Positions 7,666 through 17,974 of a stretch of DNA of 64,000 nucleotides are shown one piece after another; the first letter of the stretch is position 1, and each line of letters opens with the position of its first letter. Both the position numbers and the translations under genes were made by a program. The notes beneath the pieces are model-generated. The model was not told the origin of the DNA, searched no databases, and worked only from the letters and a program-made list of their open reading frames with translations. This stretch comes from Martinezella lusitana (GTDB taxonomy: Bacteria > Pseudomonadota > Alphaproteobacteria > Rhizobiales > Rhizobiaceae): contig NZ_FMAF01000005.1 of NCBI RefSeq assembly GCF_900094565.1, positions 186,001-250,000 on the forward strand. The letters are read 5' to 3'.

Positions 7666-8882
7666 GCCTTGCCTCCGCGATAGACCACGGTTGCCGTTGC
7701 GATAGCGGCGATGCCTTCGCGGCGACCGACGAAGCCGATCCCTTCGTTTGTGGTTGCCTTCACCGAACAGCGATCGAGGCTGATGCCCAGAAATTCGGAG
7801 AGCTTTGCGCGCATGGCGTCGCGATGCGGCCCGACCTTCGGCGCCTCGGCGATCAGCGAGACATCCGCGTTCATGATGGTTCCGCCGCGCTCGCGGACGA
7901 TCTTCGCCGCATGCTCGATGAAGATGCGGGATGCCGCACCCTTCCATTGGGGATCGGAGGGCGGAAAGTGGTCGCCGATATCGCCTGCGCCGCAGGTCGC
8001 GAGCAAGGCATCCGTCAATGCATGCAGCGCGACGTCGGCGTCGGAATGTCCCTTCAGCGTCTGGTCGTGCGGAATGAAGATGCCACAGAGCGTGACGCCG
8101 TCACCCGGCTCCAGCTGGTGCACGTCATAACCGTTGCCGGTGCGCACATCGGGCAGAAGAGTGGCGCTGAGCTTCTCATCGGCCATGGCGATATCCCTTT
8201 TGATGGTCAGTTTGATATTGTCGGCACTGCCGGTCACGAGCGTGACAGGTAAACCGTTCCATTCGGCGATAGCGGCATCGTCGGTAAAATCGGTCCTGCC
8301 GTCGGCAGCCGCTTTTTCATGTGCGGCGAGAATATCGGCAAACCGGAAGGATTGCGGCGTCTGCGCGGCATGAAGTCCGGCGCGAGGCACCGTTTCCACG
8401 ACCAGCGCATGTCCATCTGCCCGCTTCAGCGTGTCCGTGACAGGCATTGCGGGCAGAACTGCCGGCGCACCGGCCGCAAGGGCCTCGGCAACGCGATCCA
8501 GCAGATCGTGGTCGAAGAAGGGGCGCACGGCATCATGGATCATGACATGCGTCACGCCGCTCCCCTGCAACTGCCGTAATCCCGCGAGCACCGATTGCTG
8601 CCGCGTCGCGCCGCCGAAAGCGATCTCGACGTCGGGCGAGCCGGCCACCTGCTTCAGCGCCGACCGCAGCAGGCTCTCATCGTCGTGGTGGATGACGATG
8701 ACGATCTTCGCCGCCTGCGGCCATGTCACGAATCTTTCAAGCGTATGCGCAATAACCGCTCTGCCGCCGATCGCGCGATATTGCTTGGGACCTTCGCCAG
8801 GCGACCCCGCCCGTTCGCCGCGTCCGGCGGCAACGATCACGATTCCCACCGACAGCGGTTGCGTTGAATGCATTTGCGTCAT
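7662..8882 (-). CDS. ispDF: Bifunctional IspD/IspF of the MEP isoprenoid pathway
   Basis: A fused protein of about 406 residues. The N-terminal half is MEP cytidylyltransferase (IspD): [10 protein letters not shown] nucleotide-binding loop and MIHDAVRPF. The C-terminal half is MEcPP synthase (IspF): [19 protein letters not shown], then [17 protein letters not shown] with the zinc-binding Asp and His residues. Fusion of these two non-consecutive steps is common in alphaproteobacteria. The ATG at 8882 is preferred because the IspD fold begins directly after it; the frame stays open 31 codons upstream. It is divergent from dusB and coupled to the downstream amidase gene. Confidence 0.95.
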   Translation of the reverse strand: MTQMHSTQPLSVGIVIVAAGRGERAGSPGEGPKQYRAIGGRAVIAHTLERFVTWPQAAKIVIVIHHDDESLLRSALKQVAGSPDVEIAFGGATRQQSVLAGLRQLQGSGVTHVMIHDAVRPFFDHDLLDRVAEALAAGAPAVLPAMPVTDTLKRADGHALVVETVPRAGLHAAQTPQSFRFADILAAHEKAAADGRTDFTDDAAIAEWNGLPVTLVTGSADNIKLTIKRDIAMADEKLSATLLPDVRTGNGYDVHQLEPGDGVTLCGIFIPHDQTLKGHSDADVALHALTDALLATCGAGDIGDHFPPSDPQWKGAASRIFIEHAAKIVRERGGTIMNADVSLIAEAPKVGPHRDAMRAKLSEFLGISLDRCSVKATTNEGIGFVGRREGIAAIATATVVYRGGKA

Positions 8883-9063
8883 AAACCCCCGAGGAATAAA
8901 AGGCTCCGTCTCCAGCATGCTTCTGAAAAGCGTAGAGCTTTCTTTTGAACAAGCACATGCTAAATAGATCGCCAAAGCGGGATCTCGCTCCAGCAGGGTC
9001 TATCGTCTTGAATGGGTATTTTCCAGCATTTGCCCAAAAAATATCGGGCCTCTCCGAAACCTC

Positions 9064-9092
9064 TTGGCAAACTTCTCAAGCCTGTCTAAAAA
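9064..9092 (+). promoter_or_regulatory. Candidate sigma-70-type promoter for dusB-ntrB-ntrC
   Basis: TTGGCA at 9064-9069 and TAAAAA at 9087-9092 are separated by 17 bases. The predicted transcription start falls at about 9099, only a few bases before the ATG at 9105, so the message would be almost leaderless or the true dusB start lies further downstream. Confidence 0.4.
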
Positions 9093-9104
9093 TAGTGCAG
9101 ATGT

Positions 9105-10133
9105 ATGGTGTGCCCGAAAGATAATCATTTGCTTTCATCCGAGCTTGCAACTTCGTTTTCCATCGGCCCGGTGTCTATCCGCAATCGCGTCGTCCTTGCG
9201 CCGATGTCGGGCGTGACCGATCTGCCTTTCCGGCAGCTGGCTTTGCGCTATGGGGCGGGCCTTGTCGTGACCGAGATGGTGGCTAGCCGCGAGCTGGTGC
9301 AGGACACGGCCGAATCCTGGGCACGACTGAAGAGCGCCGGGCTGAAGCCGCACATGGTGCAGCTTGCCGGCCGCGAGGCTCACTGGATGGCGGAGGCGGC
9401 CAGGATCGCTGCCGGCAACGGTGCCGATATCATCGATATCAACATGGGCTGTCCGGCCAAGAAGGTCATCGGCGGCTATTCCGGCTCGGCACTGATGCGC
9501 GATCCGGATCACGCGCTCAGCCTGATCGAGGCGACGGTGGGCGCGGTTGATATTCCCGTCACGCTGAAGATGCGGCTCGGCTGGGACGAGAATTCCATCA
9601 ACGCGCCATTGATCGCGCGCCGTGCCGAAGAGGCAGGCATTCAGCTCGTGACCATCCATGGCCGCACGCGCATGCAGTTCTACGAGGGCAGGGCGGATTG
9701 GGATGCGATCCGCGCCGTGCGTGACGTCGTCTCCATTCCGCTGGTCGCCAATGGCGATGTCGAGACACCAGAGGATGCGCGGGAAATCCTGCGCCGGTCC
9801 GGCGCCGATGCCGTCATGATCGGTCGCGGTTGCCAGGGTCGCCCCTGGCATGCGGGCGTTCTGGCCGGTCATCGCGCGCCGGGACGCCATGAGATCGTCG
9901 AGATCGCCCTGGAGCATTATCAGATGATGCTGGATTTCTATGGCGAGGCTGTCGGCATCCGCCATGCCCGCAAGCATCTGGCCTGGTATCTGGATCGCCA
10001 TGCTCCGGCGACCACCGGCGCCGACAAGGCAAAAATCATGACTTCGAAAGATAGCCGTGAGGTAGCCGCATCATTCCATGCGGCATTGCAGGCCGGGGCG
10101 GATCTCGCCCCATGCGTCCAGGAGGCGGCATGA
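9105..10133 (+). CDS. dusB: tRNA-dihydrouridine synthase (NifR3-type)
   Basis: A 342-residue FMN enzyme that reduces uridines in the tRNA D-loop. The TIM-barrel start [17 protein letters not shown], the catalytic cysteine loop [10 protein letters not shown], and the phosphate-binding [16 protein letters not shown] are all present. This is the gene historically called nifR3, cotranscribed with ntrB and ntrC in rhizobia and Rhodobacter. Its stop overlaps the ntrB start in ATGA. The start is uncertain: a TTG at 9129 (giving [10 protein letters not shown]) would leave more room for a leader after the candidate promoter. Confidence 0.93.
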   Translation: MVCPKDNHLLSSELATSFSIGPVSIRNRVVLAPMSGVTDLPFRQLALRYGAGLVVTEMVASRELVQDTAESWARLKSAGLKPHMVQLAGREAHWMAEAARIAAGNGADIIDINMGCPAKKVIGGYSGSALMRDPDHALSLIEATVGAVDIPVTLKMRLGWDENSINAPLIARRAEEAGIQLVTIHGRTRMQFYEGRADWDAIRAVRDVVSIPLVANGDVETPEDAREILRRSGADAVMIGRGCQGRPWHAGVLAGHRAPGRHEIVEIALEHYQMMLDFYGEAVGIRHARKHLAWYLDRHAPATTGADKAKIMTSKDSREVAASFHAALQAGADLAPCVQEAA

Positions 10134-11283
10134 CTTCAAAATCCAGCTCCGGGACCGGGGAGAGCGCGGGCAATTCCGTCGCCATGGCCGTTCTCAACGC
10201 GATCCAGAACCCGGTCGTCATGGTCGACGAGGCGGGTCTCATCGCTTTCGCCAACTGGGAGGCAGAAGTCTTCTTCGGCGCCAGCGCCTCGCATCTGTCG
10301 CGCTACAAGATCTCGACCTTCATTCCATTCGGCAGTCCGCTGCTGGCACTGATCGACCAGGTGCGCGAGCGCCGCGCGCCCGTCAACGAATATCGCGTCG
10401 ATCTCAGCTCGCCGCGTCTCGGGCAGGACAAGCTGGTGGACCTCTACGTCGCGCCGATTTCCAGCGAGCCCGGCTCCGTGGTGGTGGTGTTCCAGGAACG
10501 CTCGATGGCAGACAAGATCGACCGGCAATTGACGCATCGCGCCGCCGCCCGCTCGGTCACCGGCCTTGCCTCCATGCTGGCGCATGAAATCAAGAACCCG
10601 CTGTCTGGTATTCGCGGCGCCGCGCAGCTGCTCGAGCAATCCGTCGAGGACGACGATCGCGCGCTGACGCGCCTCATCTGCGACGAAACCGACCGTATCG
10701 TGTCGCTGGTCGACCGCATGGAGGTTTTTTCCGATGAGCGGCCGATCGATCGCGTGCCCGTCAATATCCATTCCGTCCTCGATCATGTGAAGGCGGTCGC
10801 CAAGGCCGGTTTTGCCCGCAACATCAAACTGTCGGAGAATTATGATCCGTCACTGCCGGCGGTTTTCGCAAACAGGGACCAGCTCGTGCAGGTCTTCCTG
10901 AATCTGGTGAAGAATGCCGCGGAGGCGGTCGGCGATCGGCCGGATGGCGAGATCATGCTGACGACGGCCTATCGTCCGGGCATTCGTCTTTCCGTCGCCG
11001 GCACGCGTGAAAAGATCTCGCTGCCGCTCGAATTCTGCGTGATCGACAATGGTCCCGGCGTGCCGGCCGATCTCGTGCCGCATCTGTTCGATCCGTTCAT
11101 CACGACCAAAACCAACGGTACCGGCCTCGGTCTGGCGCTGGTCGCCAAGATCATCGGCGACCATGGCGGCATCGTCGAATGCGACAGCCAGAACCATCGC
11201 ACTACTTTCCGCGTTTTGATGCCGGCCTCCAAAGGCATCACGCTTGAAGACGCCCCCTTTCCGAACTCTACAGGGACTACTCG

Positions 11284-11287
<4 letters not shown>
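10130..11287 (+). CDS. ntrB: Nitrogen-regulation sensor kinase/phosphatase NtrB
   Basis: A 385-residue cytoplasmic histidine kinase. It has an N-terminal PAS domain ([17 protein letters not shown]), the phospho-accepting His at about residue 152 in [20 protein letters not shown], the N-box [10 protein letters not shown], and the ATP-binding DNGPGVP and GTGLGLAL motifs. No transmembrane segment is present. In this family PII protein (encoded here at 59176-59514) binds NtrB when nitrogen is plentiful and turns it into an NtrC phosphatase. The start is set by the ATGA overlap with dusB, and the stop overlaps ntrC the same way. Confidence 0.95.
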
Positions 11288-12735
<1,448 letters not shown>

Positions 12736-12747
12736 CAACGTGATCGG

Positions 12748-12777
12748 ATGCGTTGCATTTTCGCCACAATGCGTTGC
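12748..12777. repeat. Direct repeat ATGCGTTGC x2 in the ntrC-ntrY gap
   Basis: ATGCGTTGC occurs at 12748-12756 and again at 12769-12777, 21 bases apart start to start, which is two helical turns. It lies about 240 bases before ntrY, in a 275-base gap that also holds a small hairpin (TTTCGC/GCGAAA, 12895-12912). A regulator site is possible; no known consensus is recognised. Confidence 0.35.
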
Positions 12778-13010
12778 TTAAAGGTCACGCAGCAGATTCG
12801 TCTTTTTCGCGATGGCGATTCGTCCGGCTTACAGCCATAAATCGGCAGTTGGCCTGATTTTTCAGCCTATTGCAGAGATGAATTCAAGTAAAGATTTCGC
12901 TTTTAGGCGAAACCGGACGACAGCTGCCGCCTTGCCTGTCACTCACGCTGATGCCGAAAATGGCGGCAGCGTGAATTGAGCAGGGCGCCGACCGTCGCTC
13001 GGGCGTGGAG

Positions 13011-15293
13011 ATGATGGGAATGATGCAGGACGCGGTGTCGCCGACGGCGAGCGACGAGGCGGTTGTCAGAGTGACGGACCGTCGTGCTTCCTTCGCTCTA
13101 CCTGGCCTGATCTTGGCCGGCGGCGCGCTGCTGTGCGCGATTGCGACCCTGTTGATGCTCCTCGGACTGACGCCGGTAGCCCCAACCTCGTCCGTCGTCT
13201 TCACGTCGGTTGTAATCAACGGCATGTTCGTTCTTGGGTTGATGGCGCTGATTGCGCGGGAGGTTGCGCGACTGGTAAAGGCGCGCAGCCGCGGTCGTGC
13301 CGCGGCTCGCCTCCATATTCGTATCGTCGCCCTCTTTTCGATCGTCGCGATCACGCCGGCCATTCTCGTCGCCATCGTGGCCAGTTTGACGCTCAATGTC
13401 GGCCTCGACCGCTGGTTCGGGGTGCGCACCCAGCAGATCATCAGCTCGTCGCAGAGCGTGGCGCAAGCCTATCTGATGGAAAATGCGAGCTATCTGCAGG
13501 GGCAGACCGTCTCGATGGCGAATGACCTGGAGCGTAACCGTTCGCTCTATAGTCTGGATCGCACCGGCTTCGCCGATCTGATGACCCGTCAGGCAAGAGG
13601 CCGCGGCTTACTCGGCGCCTTCCTCGTGCGTCGTGACGGCAGCGCCATCGTCCAGGCCGAAATCAAGACCGAGCGTCCGCTGCCGGCAATTCCGAAGGAT
13701 GCGCTCGATGCGTCCGCCAATGGCCAGCCGACGCTTATTCCGCCCGGTGTCACCAACCTCGTCGGCGCGGTCATCAAGCTCGATGAGATTCCCGGCTCGT
13801 TCCTTTATACCGTGCGGGCCGTCGATCCGCGCGTCATGAACGCGATGCGCATGGTGGAAGACAACACGGCCGAATACAAGGCGATGGAAGAGGGGCGCAT
13901 GTCCCTGCAGATCGCCTTTGCCGTTCTCTACATCGGCTTTGCTCTGATCGTGCTTCTGGCTGCGATCTGGACCGCCATTGCGATCGCCGACCGTATCGTG
14001 CGGCCGATCCGCCTCCTGATCAGCGCCGCTGACAATGTTGCTTCAGGCAACATGAATGTCTTGGTCCCGGTGCGTTCGGCCGATGGCGACGTCGGCAGCC
14101 TGTCGCGCACCTTCAACAAGATGATCTCGGAAATCCGCACCCAGCGCGACGAGATCCTCGAGGCGAAAGACGAGGTGGATGACCGCCGCCGCTTTATCGA
14201 GGCGGTGCTTTCGGGCGTGACGGCGGCCGTGATCGGCGTCGAGCATGACCGCCGTATCACCATCGTCAATACTTCTGCCGAAGATCTGATGACGCTGACG
14301 AGCGATGAACTGGTCGGCAAGAGCCTGGTAGAAATTGCCCCGGAGGTCGATCAGGTCGTGACAGAGGCGACGATGCGTCATCGCAGTGACTTCCGCAAGC
14401 AGATCAGCCTCGTGAGGGGCGGGACGGTGCGCACGCTGAGCGTCCAGGTGACGCGAGAGGAATCGCGCGACGCGAATGAATCCTATGTCATTACGCTCGA
14501 CGACATCACCGATCTGGTCATAGCGCAACGCTCGACCGCCTGGGCTGACGTGGCGCGCCGCATTGCCCACGAGATCAAGAACCCGCTGACGCCGATCCAG
14601 CTCTCAGCCGAGCGCATTCGCCGCCGTTTCGGAAAGAATATCGCCGAAGCCGATCGTCCGGTTTTTGATCAGTGCACGGATACGATCATTCGCCAGGTCG
14701 GCGATATCGGCCGCATGGTCGACGAGTTCTCTTCCTTTGCCCGCATGCCCAAGCCGACGATGGAGCCGAGCGACCTGCGCGACGTTCTGCGCGATGCGGT
14801 GTTCCTGCGCGAGATGGGCAACAGCCACGTTAAATTCGAGCGTGAATTGGGCGATGAGCGGCTGGAAGGCATGTTCGATACGCGAATGCTCGGCCAGGCC
14901 TTCGGCAATCTCATCAAGAACGCCGTTGAAGCGATCGAAGGCTTGCCGAGCGACGAAGCGCGCGCGCAGCCGAAGATCCTGGTGCGTGCCTCTCTGGATC
15001 CGGAGCGCGATCGCTTTACCGTCGATGTCATCGACAATGGCCGCGGCCTGCCGGTGGAGAACCGGCACAGCATTCTCGAACCGTATATGACGATGCGTGA
15101 GAAGGGCACTGGCCTTGGGCTCGCGATCGTCAAGAAGATCATTGAAGACCATGGCGGGCAGATCGAACTCCACGACGCTCCCGCCGAATTCGACCAGGGC
15201 AAAGGGGCCATGATCCGCGTGCATCTGCCACGCCGTGAGCAGGCCGCCGTTGCCCAGACAGCAAGTGACAAGGAAAGTGTTTATGGCATCTGA
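13011..15293 (+). CDS. ntrY: Membrane sensor histidine kinase NtrY
   Basis: About 760 residues. Three hydrophobic segments lie in the first 130 residues and a fourth near residue 300-325 bounds a periplasmic sensor region. HAMP, PAS, and kinase domains follow, with the phospho-accepting His at about residue 518 in [21 protein letters not shown]-box NLIKNAVEAI, DNGRGLP and GTGLGLAI. NtrY signals to NtrX in alphaproteobacteria and has been tied to nitrogen, nitrate and redox responses. Several in-frame starts cluster at 13005 (GTG), 13011, 13014, 13020 and 13023; GGAG at 13007-13010 suits ATG 13020 best by spacing. Confidence 0.94.
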   Translation: MMGMMQDAVSPTASDEAVVRVTDRRASFALPGLILAGGALLCAIATLLMLLGLTPVAPTSSVVFTSVVINGMFVLGLMALIAREVARLVKARSRGRAAARLHIRIVALFSIVAITPAILVAIVASLTLNVGLDRWFGVRTQQIISSSQSVAQAYLMENASYLQGQTVSMANDLERNRSLYSLDRTGFADLMTRQARGRGLLGAFLVRRDGSAIVQAEIKTERPLPAIPKDALDASANGQPTLIPPGVTNLVGAVIKLDEIPGSFLYTVRAVDPRVMNAMRMVEDNTAEYKAMEEGRMSLQIAFAVLYIGFALIVLLAAIWTAIAIADRIVRPIRLLISAADNVASGNMNVLVPVRSADGDVGSLSRTFNKMISEIRTQRDEILEAKDEVDDRRRFIEAVLSGVTAAVIGVEHDRRITIVNTSAEDLMTLTSDELVGKSLVEIAPEVDQVVTEATMRHRSDFRKQISLVRGGTVRTLSVQVTREESRDANESYVITLDDITDLVIAQRSTAWADVARRIAHEIKNPLTPIQLSAERIRRRFGKNIAEADRPVFDQCTDTIIRQVGDIGRMVDEFSSFARMPKPTMEPSDLRDVLRDAVFLREMGNSHVKFERELGDERLEGMFDTRMLGQAFGNLIKNAVEAIEGLPSDEARAQPKILVRASLDPERDRFTVDVIDNGRGLPVENRHSILEPYMTMREKGTGLGLAIVKKIIEDHGGQIELHDAPAEFDQGKGAMIRVHLPRREQAAVAQTASDKESVYGI

Positions 15294-16647
15294 TATTCTC
15301 GTAGTCGACGACGAGGAAGATATTCGCGAAATCGTTTCGGGAATTCTTTCGGATGAGGGCCACGAAACCCGCACCGCGCATGATAGCGACAGTGCGCTCG
15401 CGGCGATCTCCGATCGAGCGCCGCGATTGATCTTCCTCGATATTTGGATGCAGGGCAGCAAGCTCGACGGTCTGGCATTGCTGGATGAGATCAAGGCGCG
15501 CCATCCCGATCTGCCCATCGTCATGATCTCCGGCCACGGTAATATCGAGACGGCCGTGTCAGCCATCAAGCGAGGCGCGTTCGACTTCATCGAAAAGCCT
15601 TTCAAGGCCGATCGCCTGATCCTGATCGCGGAACGCGCGCTGGAAAACTCCAAGCTGAAGCGCGAAGTCACGGAGCTGAAGCGCCGCACAGGCGACGCTG
15701 TGGAGCTCATCGGCACCTCGGTCGCCGTCTCGCAGCTTCGCCAGACCATCGACAAGGTGGCGCCGACCAACAGCCGCGTCATGATCTTCGGCCCCTCAGG
15801 TTCCGGCAAGGAATTGGTGGCCCGCATGATCCACAAGAAGTCGGCACGCTCCGGCGGTCCTTTCGTGGCGCTGAACGCAGCGACGATCACGCCGGAGCGG
15901 ATGGAAATCGCCCTCTTCGGCACGGAAGGCTCTCCGGGGCAGGCGCGCAAGATCGGCGCTCTGGAAGAGGCGCATCGGGGCATCCTCTATCTCGATGAAG
16001 TCGGCGAAATGCCGCGCGAGACGCAGAACAAGATCCTGCGCGTGCTGGTCGATCAGCAGTTCGAGCGCGTTGGCGGCTCGAAGCGGGTCAAGGTGGATGT
16101 GCGCATCATCTCGTCCACTGCCTATAATCTCGAAAGCCGCATCGCCGAGGGCCTGTTCCGCGAAGACCTTTATCATCGCCTGGCTGTCGTGCCGGTGCGT
16201 GTTCCGGCACTTGCCGAGCGGCGTGAGGATATACCCTTCCTCGTCGACCAGCTGATGCGGCAGATTTCCGAACAGGCCGGCATCCGCACGCGGCGGATCG
16301 GTGATGATGCGATGGCTGTGTTGCAGGCGCATGATTGGCCGGGCAACATCCGTCAGCTGCGCAACAATATCGAGCGGTTGATGATTCTGGCGCGCACCGA
16401 CGGGGCGGATACGCCGATCACCGCCGAAATGCTGCCAACCGATCTCGGTGACATGCTGCCGAAGGTATCCGCCAAGAACGACTATCACATCATGACGCTG
16501 CCGCTGCGCGAGGCCCGCGAGATGTTCGAGCGCGACTACCTGATCGCGCAGATCAACCGTTTCGGCGGCAATATCTCGCGCACGGCGGAATTCGTCGGCA
16601 TGGAGCGCTCTGCGCTGCATCGCAAGCTGAAATCGCTGGGTGTCTGA
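15283..16647 (+). CDS. ntrX: Response regulator NtrX lacking the GAFTGA loop
   Basis: A 454-residue NtrC-family regulator. The receiver has Asp53 (RLIFLDIWMQ), the AAA+ domain Walker A GPSGSGKE and Walker B GILYLDEVGEMP, and the C-terminal helix-turn-helix NISRTAEFVGMERSALHRKL. Where NtrC has GAFTGA, this protein reads LFGTEGSPGQARKIGALEEA, so it should not remodel sigma-54 in the usual way; loss of this loop is, as I recall, a known trait of alphaproteobacterial NtrX. The ATG at 15283 overlaps the ntrY end by 11 bases. An upstream ATG at 15235 would add 16 unlikely residues. Confidence 0.94.
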   Translation: MASDILVVDDEEDIREIVSGILSDEGHETRTAHDSDSALAAISDRAPRLIFLDIWMQGSKLDGLALLDEIKARHPDLPIVMISGHGNIETAVSAIKRGAFDFIEKPFKADRLILIAERALENSKLKREVTELKRRTGDAVELIGTSVAVSQLRQTIDKVAPTNSRVMIFGPSGSGKELVARMIHKKSARSGGPFVALNAATITPERMEIALFGTEGSPGQARKIGALEEAHRGILYLDEVGEMPRETQNKILRVLVDQQFERVGGSKRVKVDVRIISSTAYNLESRIAEGLFREDLYHRLAVVPVRVPALAERREDIPFLVDQLMRQISEQAGIRTRRIGDDAMAVLQAHDWPGNIRQLRNNIERLMILARTDGADTPITAEMLPTDLGDMLPKVSAKNDYHIMTLPLREAREMFERDYLIAQINRFGGNISRTAEFVGMERSALHRKLKSLGV

Positions 16648-16682
16648 TCCCTGGCGCAACGCTCCAATAGTCCGGAATTCTT

Positions 16683-17546
16683 ATGCTAAGAATAGCTTAT
16701 GTGAACGGTCGGTACGTCCCGCACAGCGATGCCATGGTGCATATCGAGGATCGCGGCTATCAGTTCGCCGATGGAGTCTATGAAGTTTGTGAGGTTCGTC
16801 ATGGCCTGATCGTCGATCTGACGCGCCATCTCGATCGCCTCAACCGCTCGCTGGGTGAGCTGCGCATCGCCTGGCCCATGGCGCGAGCGGCGCTGATCCT
16901 CGTGATTCGCGAGACCTTGCGTCGTAACCACGTCCGCAACGGCCTGTTCTATCTGCAGATCACGCGCGGCGTCGCCCGGCGCGATCATGTCTTTCCGGCC
17001 GACGGCACACCGTCTTCGATCGTCGTCACCGCCAAGAGTACCGACCAATCCCTCATCGCCAAGAAGAATGCCAACGGCATCAAGGCGATTACCGTCCGTG
17101 ACAATCGCTGGGACCGGGTTGATATCAAGTCGGTCGGCCTGTTACCGAACGCGCTGGCCCGTCAGCAGGCCAAGGAGGCCGGTGCGCAGGAGGCGATCTA
17201 CATCGACCATAACGGCATGGTGAAGGAGGGTGCGGCCACCAACGTCTGGATCGTCGATCACGACGGGAATCTCGTCACGCGCCCGGCCGAGCACGGCATT
17301 CTGCGAGGCATCACCCGCACGACCCTGATGGATGTCGCGGCCAAGCTCGGAGTGACGATCGTCGAGCGTTTCTTCTCGGTTGAGGAGATGATGGCGGCGC
17401 GCGAAGTGTTTATCACAGCGGCCACAAGCATCTGTTTTCCGGTCGTTTCGATCGATGGGGAAACGATTGCCAACGGCCATCCGGGCAGCATGTCACAGAA
17501 AATTCGTGAAGCCTTTTTCGACGTTGCGGAAAAGACTGTGATTTGA
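16683..17546 (+). CDS. dat: D-amino-acid aminotransferase (class IV PLP enzyme)
   Basis: A 287-residue fold-type IV transaminase. It contains HIEDRGYQFADGVYEV near the N-terminus, the PLP-binding Lys in VDIKSVGLLPN, and EGAATNVWIV followed by the phosphate-binding GILRGITR. These suit the D-alanine aminotransferase branch rather than branched-chain aminotransferases, though the two are close. It would supply D-glutamate or D-alanine for the cell wall or break down D-amino acids. It lies 35 bases after ntrX and in the same direction, a neighbourhood shared with other rhizobia. Confidence 0.88.
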   Translation: MLRIAYVNGRYVPHSDAMVHIEDRGYQFADGVYEVCEVRHGLIVDLTRHLDRLNRSLGELRIAWPMARAALILVIRETLRRNHVRNGLFYLQITRGVARRDHVFPADGTPSSIVVTAKSTDQSLIAKKNANGIKAITVRDNRWDRVDIKSVGLLPNALARQQAKEAGAQEAIYIDHNGMVKEGAATNVWIVDHDGNLVTRPAEHGILRGITRTTLMDVAAKLGVTIVERFFSVEEMMAAREVFITAATSICFPVVSIDGETIANGHPGSMSQKIREAFFDVAEKTVI

Positions 17547-17571
17547 TACCAACATTCGCTGGGAGGAGAAA

Positions 17572-17610
17572 ATGAGGGTATCTCCTATCCGGGATCTCTG
17601 TATATCATGA
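17572..17610 (+). CDS. Candidate 12-codon leader peptide before hfq
   Basis: ATG at 17572 follows GGGAGGAG with 3 bases between; the frame reads MRVSPIRDLCIS and stops at TGA 17608-17610. The Shine-Dalgarno sequence is stronger than the one before hfq itself. After the stop comes a short hairpin (CCGAC-TTAG-GTCGG, 17618-17631) and then A-rich sequence 43 bases before the hfq start. It could be a translated leader that controls hfq, or chance. Confidence 0.35.
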   Translation: MRVSPIRDLCIS

Positions 17611-17653
17611 CATTTCACCGACTTAGGTCGGCAAAAAAGAAAGAAGCGGCGCG

Positions 17654-17896
17654 ATGGCGGAACGTTCTCAAAACTTGCAGGACTTATTTCTCAATACTGT
17701 TCGCAAGCAAAAGATCTCACTGACAATTTTCTTGATTAACGGCGTGAAGCTGACAGGTGTCGTTACCTCATTCGACAATTTCTGTGTCCTGCTCCGCCGT
17801 GATGGCCATTCGCAGCTCGTCTACAAGCATGCGATCTCGACGATCATGCCGGGTCAGCCGATGCAGATGTTCGAGAGCGAAGAAGCCGCATCCTAA
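17654..17896 (+). CDS. hfq: RNA chaperone Hfq
   Basis: An 80-residue Sm-like protein. The Sm1 motif region is [19 protein letters not shown] and the Sm2 region is [12 protein letters not shown], including the proximal-face YKH motif that binds U-rich RNA ends. The short C-terminal tail is typical of alphaproteobacteria. It forms a hexamer that pairs small RNAs with mRNAs; in rhizobia it affects nif regulation. It is followed by hflX, the classical hfq-hflX order, with 78 bases to the first ATG of hflX. Confidence 0.98.
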
Positions 17897-17974
17897 CTGG
17901 GATTTGCCACTATCACGACACGCGATACCAAAAACGATTCCCTCATTCCGGAGTCCGTAAAGCACCGGGATGAT

